Assembly (NCBI GenBank): GCA_039960995.1
Contig: JBDVKF010000005.1
Span: 16,571 to 80,570, forward strand
Origin: JABSSA01 sp039960995
Lineage (GTDB): Bacteria; Pseudomonadota; Alphaproteobacteria; Rhodobacterales; Rhodobacteraceae
Reading direction: 5' to 3'
Length of the DNA: 64,000 nt
The position numbers and the translations under genes are program-made. The notes under the pieces were generated by a model that worked only from the letters and a program-made list of their open reading frames with translations, was not told the origin of the DNA and searched no databases. Below, in pieces: positions 1 to 9,130 of the stretch (the stretch's first letter is position 1; every line of letters begins with the position of its first letter).

Positions 1-48
1 GCGATGTCATGCGTACTTAATTACCGGAGAGTCCCACAGGAGAACACA

Positions 49-1140
49 ATGCGCGTCTTTTTATCACTTTTGTGTCTGTGCTTAGCTGGCACATCCGCTG
101 CAGCATTAGAAGTCAGCCAAGGTTCGGTTAACGTCACGCCCGTCGTCACTGGGCTTGAGCAACCATGGGCTGTCGCGCCTTTGCCAAACGGTGCGGCATT
201 GGTCACGGAACGCCACGGGCATCTGTTGTATGTGCAAGGTGGTCAAACCAAGCGCGTTGGCGGTGTCCCGGCTGTGGTCGCAGAAGGACAGGGTGGTTTG
301 TTGGATGTCACTCTGGCCAGAGATTTCCAAAGCAGTCGCACCGTCTTTTTGACCTTCGCCAAAAAACAGCCAAACGGGTCTGGAACCGCAATAGCGTCGG
401 CCCAATTAAGCAATAACGGATCGCGATTGAATAATGTGAAGATTCTGTTTGAGGCGGCACCCGTCGGCAGAACAGGCCGGCATTACGGATCACGCGTGGT
501 CGAAGCGAAGGATGGGACTTTGTTTGTCACGATTGGTGATCGTGGAGATCGCCCGTCGGCGCAAGACCGCAGCAATCACAACGGATCGATCATACGCATC
601 AATCGCGATGGGACAGTACCACGCGATAATCCTTTTGTCGGACAGTCCGACATTCAACCGCATATCTGGTCTTTTGGGCATCGCAATCCGCAGGGTGCGG
701 GAATTGATGCCAACGGAACACTTTGGACAGCTGAACACGGTGCGCGTGGCGGGGATGAAGTCAATCGCATCAAAAAGGGCGCCAATTTTGGCTGGCCAGT
801 CATTTCGTACGGCAGACATTATTCCGGCGGCAAGATTGGCGAAGGCACATCGAAAGCCGGGATGGAACAACCAAGCCATTTTTGGGACCCTTCAATCGCA
901 CCGTCGGGATTGCTGGTCTATACTGGGAATATGTTTCCGGATTGGCGTGGCGATATTTTTGTTGGCAGCTTAAAATTCGATCACATCTCACGGATTGAAC
1001 GAAAAGGGACGAGAGTTTCTGAAGTCGAACAAATCAAAGGTGCGGAAACAGACCGTGTGCGTGACATTGTTCAAGCTCCGGACGGGTCGATTTGGTTTAT
1101 CTCTGTTGGGAATGGCACGGTTTATCGAGTGGCCAATTAA
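49..1140 (+). CDS. PQQ-dependent sugar dehydrogenase (YliI/GSDH family)
   Basis: Predicted periplasmic quinoprotein that oxidises an aldose sugar with PQQ and calcium. The ATG at 49 follows an AGGAG ribosome-binding site. It begins a 363-residue protein with a signal peptide of about 19 residues (hydrophobic LSLLCLCLAG core, then AAA). The mature part shows six-bladed propeller signatures of the glucose/sorbosone dehydrogenase family: HYGSR near residue 145, GHRNPQG near 210 and EHGARGGDEVN near 230. Length fits the family. An in-frame upstream ATG at 4 would put 15 polar residues before the signal peptide, so it was rejected. The substrate cannot be read from sequence. Confidence 0.9.
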   Translation: MRVFLSLLCLCLAGTSAAALEVSQGSVNVTPVVTGLEQPWAVAPLPNGAALVTERHGHLLYVQGGQTKRVGGVPAVVAEGQGGLLDVTLARDFQSSRTVFLTFAKKQPNGSGTAIASAQLSNNGSRLNNVKILFEAAPVGRTGRHYGSRVVEAKDGTLFVTIGDRGDRPSAQDRSNHNGSIIRINRDGTVPRDNPFVGQSDIQPHIWSFGHRNPQGAGIDANGTLWTAEHGARGGDEVNRIKKGANFGWPVISYGRHYSGGKIGEGTSKAGMEQPSHFWDPSIAPSGLLVYTGNMFPDWRGDIFVGSLKFDHISRIERKGTRVSEVEQIKGAETDRVRDIVQAPDGSIWFISVGNGTVYRVAN

Positions 1141-1161
1141 TTCGCCACCAATTGCCGGGGA

Positions 1162-2166
1162 TCAGATAGATAGGCGCGACCCATGAGCGCCACGCTCACG
1201 GTATGGGGTCGTGTCATAATGTGCGCGGTAGCATTTGGAAAAATGTGACGGGCTGGCAAACCCGCTAGCCAAAGCGACGTTGATCACGCTCATATCTGTT
1301 TGCATGAGCAGGTTGCGCGCCTTTTGCAAACGCAACTCCATATAATATCGCTTTGGGCTGCGGTTCAGATACCGGCGAAACAGCCGTTCCAGCTGGCGTG
1401 TCGACATGCCTACATCTTTTGCCAAAAGCGAGGGGCTGATGGGTTCCTCGATGTTTTGCTCCATGATCTGGATCACTTTGCTTAGCTTTGGATGGCGCAC
1501 ACCAATGCGCGTTGGCACAGACAACCGCTGAGTGTCCTGATCGGTGCGGATCGAGGCGTAGATCATTTGATCCGCGACCGAATTTGCCAATTCCTCGCCA
1601 TGCGCGTCTGCAACAAGCTTGAGCATCAGATCTATTGATGATGTACCCCCAGCCGTTGTGACGCGGGTGCCATCGACGATAAAGACAGACTTGGTCAGAT
1701 CGACTTCCGGGAATTCCTCAGAAAAGCTATCTTGATTTTGCCAATGAAGCGTCGCCCGCTTTCCGTCAAGCAACCCTGCCTTCGCCAACGAATATGCTGC
1801 TGTGCACAATCCACCAATTATGGGGCCTTTGCGTGACTCGCGACGAAGCCAATTCAGGATACGTTTGGTCGTCGCGTCTTGAATATTGATTCCACCAACC
1901 AGAAATACCAAGTCGTCTCGGGACAGTTCTGGCAGATCGCCATCGACCTGGAATATCGTACCTGTAGACGCGGCGACCGCTTCGCCGCCTTCACTGGTGA
2001 CGGTCCACCTGTATAATTCACGACCACCCATCATGTTTGCGATCCGCAAAGAATCGAGCGCACCGGCGAAGCTAAGAAGAGAAAAATTCTCAAGTAAAAC
2101 AAATACAAACCGCTGTGACTTCATGTCGTCTGAAGTTCCGTGCGCGGCGCGATTTTGTGTGCTCAT
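1162..2166 (-). CDS. GlxA-family transcriptional regulator (DJ-1/PfpI + AraC HTH)
   Basis: Cytoplasmic transcription factor of the GlxA type. Residues about 15-190 form a DJ-1/PfpI amidotransferase-like domain with the nucleophile-elbow motif GGLCTAAYSLAKAGLLDG and a following HW. Residues about 230-330 form an AraC helix-turn-helix domain (SMRQLERLFRRYLNRSPKRYY style). The 334-residue length fits the family. ATGs at 2166 and 2124 are both possible starts; the second gives a tighter N-terminus (KSQRFVFVLLENFSLLSFA). It is transcribed divergently from the DAHP synthase gene. Relatives often control amine or betaine catabolism, but the target here is unknown. Confidence 0.88.
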   Translation of the reverse strand: MSTQNRAAHGTSDDMKSQRFVFVLLENFSLLSFAGALDSLRIANMMGGRELYRWTVTSEGGEAVAASTGTIFQVDGDLPELSRDDLVFLVGGINIQDATTKRILNWLRRESRKGPIIGGLCTAAYSLAKAGLLDGKRATLHWQNQDSFSEEFPEVDLTKSVFIVDGTRVTTAGGTSSIDLMLKLVADAHGEELANSVADQMIYASIRTDQDTQRLSVPTRIGVRHPKLSKVIQIMEQNIEEPISPSLLAKDVGMSTRQLERLFRRYLNRSPKRYYMELRLQKARNLLMQTDMSVINVALASGFASPSHFSKCYRAHYDTTPYRERGAHGSRLSI

Positions 2167-2316
2167 GGTGCGTTACCGGGCTAATAGGTATTCACGTGGT
2201 CGGACACCTTGACCACGCGCGACCTTTGGCGTCAAGAGCTTGCATTTGCTCTATGGCGTAAACGTCATTGCTTTAGTATATCCTCAAACTCGCAACACTC
2301 ATAGCGGAGAGAAAAG

Positions 2317-3687
2317 ATGAGCGATTGGATGAAATCTGACTGGCGCAACAAGCCCCGGATACAGATGCCCGATTATACCGATGCCGTGGCCCTTCAGGCG
2401 GTTGAGGCGCAGCTCTCACAGTATCCACCGCTGGTATTTGCAGGCGAGGCACGCAGGCTGAAAACACAACTGGCGGCTGCATCCCGTGGCGAAGCGTTTT
2501 TACTGCAAGGTGGCGATTGCGCCGAAGCCTTTGACCAATTCAACGCGGATATGATCCGTGACACGTTCAAAGTCATGCTGCAAATGGCGATGGTTTTGAC
2601 ATTTGGCGCTAAAGTTCCGGTCATTAAGGTCGGTCGCATGGCGGGCCAGTTTGCCAAGCCGCGTTCGGCGCCGACGGAAACGTTGGATGGAGTAGAACTG
2701 CCAAGCTACCGTGGCGATATAATCAACGATTTGGCGTTCACGTCTGAATCGCGCATTCCAGATCCAAAACGTATGCTGCAGGCTTACACTCAGGCGGCTG
2801 CCACTTTGAACCTGTTGCGCGCCTTTTCGACAGGCGGGTATGCAGACATGAAACGCGTTCACTCTTGGACGCTTGGCTTTGCGGATACGGCTGAGGCGGA
2901 AAAATACCGCGAAATTGCCAATCGTATTCAAGACACGATCGATTTCATGGCGGCGGCAGGCATTGACGCCAACACGACACATGAATTTTCGACTGTGGAA
3001 TTCTACACAAGCCACGAGTCGCTTTTGCTTGAGTATGAAGAAGCCATGACACGGCTTGATTCGACATCCGGTCAGTGGCTTGCGGGGTCGGGCCACATGA
3101 TCTGGATCGGCGACAGAACACGCCAGCCAGACGGGGCGCATGTCGAATTCTGCAAAGGCGTTCAAAACCCGATTGGCCTGAAATGTGGTCCAAGCATGGA
3201 GGTCGACGACCTTAAACGCTTGATGGCAACATTGAACCCGGAAAACGAAGCAGGTCGTTTGACCCTGATTTCGCGTTTTGGCGCAGGTAAAGTTGGTGAT
3301 CATCTACCACGTTTGATCAAAGCGGTTCAGGAAGAAGGCGCTGATGTCGTTTGGGTCTGTGATGCGATGCATGGCAACACGATCAAATCGGCAACGGGCT
3401 ATAAAACACGCCCGTTCCAGCAGGTTCTGACCGAAGTGCGCGAATTCTTTGGTGTGCATCACGCCGAAGGTACAATTCCCGGTGGTGTGCATTTCGAAAT
3501 GACGGGTTCGGACGTGACTGAATGCACAGGTGGTGTTCATGCCGTCAGCGAAGAAGATCTGAAAGACCGTTACCACACAGCTTGTGATCCGCGTCTGAAC
3601 GCAAGCCAGTCTTTGGAGCTTGCGTTCCTTGTGGCCGAAGAACTGTCCGTGTTACGTGGAAAGGCCCACAAAAAAGTGGCCAGCTGA
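2317..3687 (+). CDS. aroG: class II 3-deoxy-7-phosphoheptulonate synthase
   Basis: Catalyses the first shikimate-pathway step: PEP plus erythrose 4-phosphate gives DAHP. The 456-residue protein is of the plant/Mycobacterium-like class II type. It has the N-terminal W(R/K)xKP start, LLQGGDCAE near residue 65 (metal-binding Cys), KVGRMAGQFAKPRS near 105 and CDAMHGNT near 348. A GGAG ribosome-binding site precedes the ATG at 2317. The gene stands alone and ends in a strong terminator. No ACT or chorismate-mutase regulatory domain is visible. A second shikimate gene, aroQ, lies far away at 40.4 kb. Confidence 0.96.
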   Translation: MSDWMKSDWRNKPRIQMPDYTDAVALQAVEAQLSQYPPLVFAGEARRLKTQLAAASRGEAFLLQGGDCAEAFDQFNADMIRDTFKVMLQMAMVLTFGAKVPVIKVGRMAGQFAKPRSAPTETLDGVELPSYRGDIINDLAFTSESRIPDPKRMLQAYTQAAATLNLLRAFSTGGYADMKRVHSWTLGFADTAEAEKYREIANRIQDTIDFMAAAGIDANTTHEFSTVEFYTSHESLLLEYEEAMTRLDSTSGQWLAGSGHMIWIGDRTRQPDGAHVEFCKGVQNPIGLKCGPSMEVDDLKRLMATLNPENEAGRLTLISRFGAGKVGDHLPRLIKAVQEEGADVVWVCDAMHGNTIKSATGYKTRPFQQVLTEVREFFGVHHAEGTIPGGVHFEMTGSDVTECTGGVHAVSEEDLKDRYHTACDPRLNASQSLELAFLVAEELSVLRGKAHKKVAS

Positions 3688-3695
3688 TAAAAAAA

Positions 3696-3726
3696 TGGCG
3701 CGCTTAGATTGGCGCGCCACTTTTTT
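3696..3726. terminator. bidirectional Rho-independent terminator
   Basis: An 8-bp GC stem (TGGCGCGC with GCGCGCCA, 3696-3703 and 3712-3719) has an A-run upstream and TTTTTT downstream. It can therefore end both the DAHP synthase transcript on the plus strand and the PAS-protein transcript on the minus strand. Confidence 0.9.
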
Positions 3727-3752
3727 AAGCAATTAATTTCGTTTGAGACTTG

Positions 3753-4490
3753 TCAGTCTTCGCTTTTTACGAGGCGCAGATACGGAATGTCCCCACCTTT
3801 GGCCGGTGGCCGTTTGGTTGGCGCTGGTTCAAACGACGGTTTGTCCTCAGAAAACCCCTTGATTTGCGAGGGAATCGCCGCCGGTTTAGGAGTGGCTTTT
3901 GGCTCTTGCGCCTCAGGTGCTGCCGCAGATGCAGAGATCGGGCGGATTTTCACACCAACCACGTCAAAGCGCCGCGGGCTGCGTCCGATATCGCCTTGTG
4001 CCACAAAGCATCCAAGAATTCTGCTGACATCACCCAGATCGCTTTTCAGCGGCAGCAGGATAATGCGTGCATCCATAATCGGTTTATCGCGACCTGATTC
4101 TGCGGCTAGGCGCAGTTCACACACAGCGGGGCGTTGAAAAACCTCTTCCAATGCGTCGCTTAACTGCCGGCGACCCGAAGGCGTAATGAATGACGTCATC
4201 GGCATTCCACGCACTTCCATACCCATCAAATCACTGAGGTGACTGCCCGCAATTCGCAAGCGCGCCATGCCCGGAGCGATCCGTTCCAAGACAAAAGTAT
4301 GCTCCAACGCCGTCTCAATCCCACGCGGATCAATCTCTGATCGCTTGGGCATCAAGCGTGTGTCTCGCAAGTCTTCCCAGTAACCTTCTACTTGGGAGAT
4401 TGCTGAATATCCGGTTTCAGTTCTGAACTCTGTCATTGCCACCACATTGTGGGGGTTTTCCCGATGCTTGTCCATGTCTTGCTCACTCAC
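3753..4490 (-). CDS. PAS-domain protein (PAS_5 / DUF1388-like)
   Basis: Cytoplasmic 245-residue protein of a family widespread in Rhodobacterales and Rhizobiales. Residues about 30-165 look like one PAS fold (ISQVEGYWEDLRDTRLMPKRSEIDPRGIE, then an LRIAGSHLSDLMGMEVRGMP segment). Residues about 180-245 are a Pro/Ala-rich low-complexity tail with no fused kinase, cyclase or HTH domain. Its ligand and partner are unknown. It converges on the DAHP synthase gene across a shared terminator and diverges from yicC. Confidence 0.8.
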   Translation of the reverse strand: MSEQDMDKHRENPHNVVAMTEFRTETGYSAISQVEGYWEDLRDTRLMPKRSEIDPRGIETALEHTFVLERIAPGMARLRIAGSHLSDLMGMEVRGMPMTSFITPSGRRQLSDALEEVFQRPAVCELRLAAESGRDKPIMDARIILLPLKSDLGDVSRILGCFVAQGDIGRSPRRFDVVGVKIRPISASAAAPEAQEPKATPKPAAIPSQIKGFSEDKPSFEPAPTKRPPAKGGDIPYLRLVKSED

Positions 4491-4667
4491 TAACAGATTG
4501 AAAGTTCAATCTTCCCTGACGATCCACCTCGTCGATTTCTTCTCAAGTTATAACTTAATTTAGTCTAACTGCGCTCCTACTTTCTAAACGTTTGGTTAAT
4601 CACTATTCCTCGACCCCTGATTGAGCTGCTTCTTGCCGCGGCTTTCCAGAGCGCGTAAGCCACGTCC

Positions 4668-5585
4668 ATGACAAAAGAAAATGATCAATCCAAACTGCGG
4701 TCTATGACCGGTTTTGCAAATGCCGAAGGCAGCTTTGATGCGTGGCGTTGGAACGCAGAGTTGCGTTCTGTTAACGGGAAAGGGCTCGATCTGCGGTTGC
4801 GTTTGCCGGATTGGGTCGAAGGATTAGAACAGAGCGCACGCGCGATTATGTCATCCCGGCTAAAGCGCGGGAACGTCAATCTGAACATTCGCGTATCAAG
4901 AGATGATGCGGCGGGCCAAACCGTTGTGAATTCTGCCCAATTGGATTCGGTCCTTGCCGCTTTGCGCGAAATTGAAGCACGTGCTTTGTCGACAGGATTG
5001 GATCTTGCTCCGTCCAGAGCGGCGGATATTGCTGTGGTGCGCGGTGTTCTGGAACAGGAACAGGCCGAAAACACAGACACAGGTCCGTTGAAAGACGCAA
5101 TTTTGAAAGATGTCCAAGCGTTGGTGGTCTCGCTGGACGACATGCGGGCCAGCGAAGGGGATGCATTGGCGGCGATTTTGCTTGGCCAACTTGACGAGGT
5201 GAAACGCCTTACCGTTGCAGCCGCTGATTTGATTGAAGCCCGCAAAGACAAGATGAGCGAACAGCTAAAGGTGAACCTTGCACGGGTACTGGATGGCGCA
5301 CCGTCCGCTGATCCGGACCGTGTGGCGCAAGAATTGGCGATGATTGTTGTCAAAACGGATGTGACCGAAGAACTGGATCGCCTAAAAGCTCATATTGCGG
5401 CGGCGAAAACGTTGATCGATGATGGCGGCGGTGTTGGTCGCAAGCTTGATTTTCTGATGCAGGAATTCAATCGCGAAGCAAACACACTGTGTTCTAAGGC
5501 GCAAAACAACGACCTGACTACAATTGGTCTGGACCTCAAAGCGGTCATAGATCAAATGCGGGAACAGGTTCAGAATGTGGAGTGA
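4668..5585 (+). CDS. yicC: YicC/YloC family endoribonuclease
   Basis: The 305-residue protein has the YicC N-terminal signature LRSMTGFANAEG and the C-terminal DUF1732 block, including GVGRKLDFLMQEFNREANTLCSKA near residues 255-280. Family members are endoribonucleases implicated in sRNA or mRNA turnover. The ATG at 4668 is used here, but many homologues begin close to the MTGF motif, so the first dozen residues are uncertain. It is followed after 4 bases by gmk, an arrangement common in alphaproteobacteria. Confidence 0.93.
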   Translation: MTKENDQSKLRSMTGFANAEGSFDAWRWNAELRSVNGKGLDLRLRLPDWVEGLEQSARAIMSSRLKRGNVNLNIRVSRDDAAGQTVVNSAQLDSVLAALREIEARALSTGLDLAPSRAADIAVVRGVLEQEQAENTDTGPLKDAILKDVQALVVSLDDMRASEGDALAAILLGQLDEVKRLTVAAADLIEARKDKMSEQLKVNLARVLDGAPSADPDRVAQELAMIVVKTDVTEELDRLKAHIAAAKTLIDDGGGVGRKLDFLMQEFNREANTLCSKAQNNDLTTIGLDLKAVIDQMREQVQNVE

Positions 5586-5589
5586 TGGC

Positions 5590-6231
5590 ATGATCCAACG
5601 TCGCGGGCTTTTGATCATTCTTTCATCGCCATCTGGCGCTGGTAAATCCACTTTGGCAAAACGTATGCGCAATTGGGACGCGGATATTGCTTTTTCCGTG
5701 TCGGCAACGACGCGTGCACCGCGCATTGGCGAAACAGATGGCGCTGATTACCATTTCATTCCGGAACACGAATTCAAGACGATGGTGATTGATGGTCAGA
5801 TGCTGGAACATGCACATGTTTTCGGCAACTTTTACGGATCACCACGCCCGCCCGTTGAAGAGGCGATTTCGCAAGGCCGGGATGTTCTGTTCGACATTGA
5901 TTGGCAGGGCGCGCAGCAAATTCGAAATTCCGAACTTGGCCAGCACACGTTGTCTATTTTCCTTTTGCCGCCCTCCATTCGGGAATTGCGCAAACGGCTT
6001 GAAGGACGTGGGCAAGACGACGAAAGCGTCATTTCAAAGCGGATGTTGCGCAGCTGGGATGAGATCAGTCACTGGGACGGTTATGATTTCGTTCTGGTCA
6101 ACGATGATCTGGACGCCACCGAAGCACGTCTGAAAACAATAATAGAAGCGACCCGCTTGCGACGTCTTCAGCAACCGGACCTGACGGCGCATGTGCGCCA
6201 GTTGCAAGCCGAATTCGAGGATATGTCATGA
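5590..6231 (+). CDS. gmk: guanylate kinase
   Basis: Phosphorylates GMP to GDP with ATP in the cytoplasm. The 213-residue protein has the P-loop SSPSGAGKST near residue 12, the SATTRAPR(I/P)GE GMP-binding segment near 38 and a typical LLPPS...LRKRLEGRG lid region. The ATG at 5590 lies 4 bases after the yicC stop. An in-frame ATG at 5575 would overlap yicC and add residues not typical of the family. The end overlaps the next start by 4 bases (ATGA), so translation is probably coupled. Confidence 0.97.
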   Translation: MIQRRGLLIILSSPSGAGKSTLAKRMRNWDADIAFSVSATTRAPRIGETDGADYHFIPEHEFKTMVIDGQMLEHAHVFGNFYGSPRPPVEEAISQGRDVLFDIDWQGAQQIRNSELGQHTLSIFLLPPSIRELRKRLEGRGQDDESVISKRMLRSWDEISHWDGYDFVLVNDDLDATEARLKTIIEATRLRRLQQPDLTAHVRQLQAEFEDMS

Positions 6232-6749
6232 CCCTTTACGCCTTGGGAGACAAACAGCCGACGATCCACGACGATACGTGGGTGGCACCAGATGCCAACC
6301 TGATTGGCGATATCGTTTTGGAAGCGGCATCTAGCGTTTGGTTCTGCGCAACATTGCGTGGCGACAACGAGACGATCACAGTCGGGGCAGGGACGAACGT
6401 TCAGGAGAACTGTGTTTTTCACACGGATCTTGGTTTTCCACTGACAATCGGGCGCAATTGTACGATCGGTCACAAAGTGATGCTGCACGGATGTTCGATT
6501 GGGGATAACTCTTTGATCGGCATGGGCGCGACAATTCTAAACGGTGCCAAAATTGGCAAGAATTGCCTGATTGGTGCCGGGGCTTTGATCACCGAAGGCA
6601 AAGAAATCCCAGCTGGCAGCCTTGTCATGGGCACGCCGGGTAAGGTTGTGCGCAGTTTGGATGCGGCATCGATCAAAGTGCTTGAGGCGTCCGCGCTTCA
6701 TTATCAAGACAATATGCGGCGCTTTCGCGCAGAATTGCGGGTGGTTTAA
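6228..6749 (+). CDS. gamma-carbonic anhydrase family protein
   Basis: A 173-residue left-handed beta-helix protein with repeated hexapeptides (for example LIGDIVLEA, TIGHKVMLHGCSIGDNSLIGMGA). The histidines of the gamma-carbonic anhydrase zinc site are present at FHTD and in GHKVMLHG. Family members bind zinc and act on CO2/bicarbonate or as uncharacterised acyl-like transferases; activity here is inferred. It overlaps gmk by 4 bases and the next gene by 1 base, so it sits in the yicC-gmk operon. Confidence 0.92.
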   Translation: MTLYALGDKQPTIHDDTWVAPDANLIGDIVLEAASSVWFCATLRGDNETITVGAGTNVQENCVFHTDLGFPLTIGRNCTIGHKVMLHGCSIGDNSLIGMGATILNGAKIGKNCLIGAGALITEGKEIPAGSLVMGTPGKVVRSLDAASIKVLEASALHYQDNMRRFRAELRVV

Positions 6750-7933
6750 TGCGCAACGACAAAGGCACGATTATCCGGCCAGACCCTTTGCCGGACAGTG
6801 CAAGCTATCCGGTGGTGACACCGTTATCGCCGTCCGTGGTCTATGGCTCGGACACGCCCGATATGCTGGATCAGCAATATGATGGCGATTTGCATGGGTA
6901 TACCTATAGTCGCGAAGGCCATCCAAACGCTGACGTTGTCGCCAAACGCGTCGACCGCCTTGAAGGGGCGCCGCATCTGGGTGTTGTGACCGGGTCGGGT
7001 ATGGCGGCTGTGTCTGCGGTTCTATTGGGACTGACGCAACCGGGCGATCATATCATCGGGAGCAATCAGCTTTATGGTCGAACCATGCGCCTGATGAACG
7101 AGGATTTGCCTCGGTTGGGTATGCAAACCAGTCTGGTGGATGTGGGCAATGTTAACGCGGTGCGCGATGCCCTGCGTCCAGAGACAAAGATGATCATCGT
7201 CGAAGTTGTGTCAAATCCGACTTTACGTGTTGCGGATATGGACGGGCTTGCCCAGCTTGCGCGCGAGAGCAACCTGACGCTGGTTGTCGATAACACGTTT
7301 ACAACGCCGCGCAGTTACCAACCATTTGCGCATGGTGCCGACATCGTCATCCATTCTTTGACAAAACTGCTGTCCGGGCATTCCGACGCCATGCTTGGTT
7401 ATGTCGCTGCACGTGACGCCGAGGTGTTGGACCGATTGCGCATTTTCTCTGTGACCACGGGCCTAACACCAAGCCCGTTTGATTGCTGGATGACGGAACG
7501 CGGTATGCTGAGCTTTGATTTGCGGTTTGATCGCGCCCAGAGCAGTGCAAAAGTGCTGGCGGATTTCCTGGCGGGACAAAGCGGTGTTAAGCGCGTCATT
7601 TATCCCGGACGCGAAGATCACCCGGATCACGAACGTGCCAAGGCTTTGTTGGGTGATCAGTTTTGCAACATGGTCAGTTTCGAAATTGAAGGTGGCCGGG
7701 CCGCCGCAAATGCCTTTTCGCGGGGGGCAAACGGATTGGCCTTTGCGCCGACATTGGGGGATGTGGGGACAACTGTGTCGCATCCCGCGTCCTCGTCACA
7801 CAGAGCATTGACAGAAGACCAGCGTGCAGCATTGGGAATAAGTGAAGGGTTCTTTCGGATTTCCGTCGGATTGGAAAACCCGGATGATTTATGCGGCGCG
7901 TTTGTCCGAGGTCTGGACGCGTTGAAGGGCTGA
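6749..7933 (+). CDS. trans-sulfuration PLP enzyme (cystathionine beta-lyase/gamma-synthase type)
   Basis: Cytoplasmic fold-type I PLP enzyme of the Cys/Met metabolism family, 394 residues. Visible features are YTYSREGHPN near residue 51, TGSGMAAVSAVL near 82, VVDNTFTTPRSYQPFAHGADIV near 175, and the PLP lysine in HSLTKLLSGHSD near 205. The exact reaction (cystathionine lyase, O-acyl-homoserine sulfhydrylase or methionine gamma-lyase) cannot be fixed from sequence alone. It overlaps the carbonic anhydrase gene by 1 base and is probably co-transcribed with it. Confidence 0.88.
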   Translation: MRNDKGTIIRPDPLPDSASYPVVTPLSPSVVYGSDTPDMLDQQYDGDLHGYTYSREGHPNADVVAKRVDRLEGAPHLGVVTGSGMAAVSAVLLGLTQPGDHIIGSNQLYGRTMRLMNEDLPRLGMQTSLVDVGNVNAVRDALRPETKMIIVEVVSNPTLRVADMDGLAQLARESNLTLVVDNTFTTPRSYQPFAHGADIVIHSLTKLLSGHSDAMLGYVAARDAEVLDRLRIFSVTTGLTPSPFDCWMTERGMLSFDLRFDRAQSSAKVLADFLAGQSGVKRVIYPGREDHPDHERAKALLGDQFCNMVSFEIEGGRAAANAFSRGANGLAFAPTLGDVGTTVSHPASSSHRALTEDQRAALGISEGFFRISVGLENPDDLCGAFVRGLDALKG

Positions 7934-7941
7934 CAAAGTTG

Positions 7942-9000
7942 ATGAGCGACACGGATCTGGCAAATTTGTTGGCGGCTGTTCCTTTGCCTGCCATCGCGAT
8001 CAATCAGCAGGACGTGATCATTGGGGCAAACACGGAAGCCGCCGCATTGATAAATCAGAATTTGGTGGGCCGAAACTACATCACCATGTTGCGTCAACCG
8101 GCATTGCTGGATGCGATTGAAGCAACCTTGCAAGACGGTACACCGCGCCGCTCGCGTTATTTTCTAAGCGATGGGGCGCAAGATACGACGTTTGATGTCA
8201 GCTGTAGGGCCATTGCCAGTGCGCTTGGTCATGACAGTGTGCTTCTGTGTTTTTCCGACATTTCCCAGTTGCAACAGGCTGGGCAAATGCGCCGCGATTT
8301 TGTTGCAAATGTTAGTCACGAGTTGCGCACGCCTCTGACCGCTTTGATTGGGTTTATTGAAACGCTGCGTGGGCCTGCGCGCGACGACCCTGCCGCAACC
8401 GACAGATTTCTGGGAATCATGCAGGGCGAGGGTGAACGCATGAACCGCCTTGTGGGTGATTTGCTGTCGCTTAGCCGGGTGGAAGGGGATGAGCGTGTCC
8501 GTCCAACAACTCAGATCGAGTTGATCGAACATTTGGAATCTATCAAGCGTACGATGGCACCATTGGCGCAGGACGCGCAGGTCGCATTGGAACTGGACTG
8601 TGACGTTGCCAAAATCGGAATGACGGCTGATGCGGATCAGTTGACACAAGTGTTCACCAATCTGATTGAAAACGCGATCAAATACGGGGGCTCTGGCGGA
8701 CGGGTCGTTTTGCGTGTTCGTGCATCAGAACGCGAAGCGGTTTTGCGCGCAATGGGAGTTTGCGTTCAGGTGATCGATCATGGCCCCGGGATCGATCCGG
8801 TTCATCTGCCGCGATTGACGGAACGCTTTTACCGGGCGGATGATCACCGCAGTCGTGCGCTTGGCGGTACAGGTCTGGGGCTGGCTATTGTCAAACACAT
8901 CATCAATCGTCACCGGGGACGATTGCGGGTTGAAAGCGAATTGGGGCAGGGGGCCACGTTCACTGTTTTGATACCGATCGACAGTTTTTTGGCCGTTTGA
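7942..9000 (+). CDS. phoR: phosphate regulon sensor kinase PhoR, soluble form
   Basis: Histidine kinase, 352 residues. An N-terminal PAS domain spans about 1-110. HisKA carries FVANVSHELRTPLTAL with the phospho-His near residue 130. HATPase_c has N box NLIENAIKYGG, G1 DHGPGID and G2 GGTGLGLAIVKHI. No membrane-spanning stretch is visible, unlike E. coli PhoR. The ATG at 7942 was chosen because the PAS domain begins there; an in-frame ATG at 7891 lies inside the preceding gene. Its location just before the Pho box and pstS supports pairing with phoB at the far end of the locus. Confidence 0.92.
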   Translation: MSDTDLANLLAAVPLPAIAINQQDVIIGANTEAAALINQNLVGRNYITMLRQPALLDAIEATLQDGTPRRSRYFLSDGAQDTTFDVSCRAIASALGHDSVLLCFSDISQLQQAGQMRRDFVANVSHELRTPLTALIGFIETLRGPARDDPAATDRFLGIMQGEGERMNRLVGDLLSLSRVEGDERVRPTTQIELIEHLESIKRTMAPLAQDAQVALELDCDVAKIGMTADADQLTQVFTNLIENAIKYGGSGGRVVLRVRASEREAVLRAMGVCVQVIDHGPGIDPVHLPRLTERFYRADDHRSRALGGTGLGLAIVKHIINRHRGRLRVESELGQGATFTVLIPIDSFLAV

Positions 9001-9018
9001 CCCCAAGTAAAACTGCAG

Positions 9019-9047
9019 CTGTCATAAAACTGTTACGTGAGTGTCAC
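9019..9047 (+). promoter_or_regulatory. Pho box (three direct heptamers)
   Basis: Three 7-mers at strict 11-base spacing: CTGTCAT (9019-9025), CTGTTAC (9030-9036) and GTGTCAC (9041-9047), each separated by 4 bases. This matches the PhoB direct-repeat operator consensus CTGTCAT-N4. It lies about 85 bases upstream of the pstS start and just after phoR. PhoB control of pstSCAB-phoUB is therefore predicted. Confidence 0.85.
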
Positions 9048-9130
9048 AAAAGAATAGCACAGCGACCATAGATGGTTGTTCAAGGGCCCCGATCGGGGAT
9101 CCGCTTTGGGATGACATACAGGAGTTACTC

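Noticed and set aside
2500..3303. 267-codon minus-strand frame inside the DAHP synthase gene
   Set aside because: Antisense to a clear conserved enzyme; no ribosome-binding site or recognisable domain.
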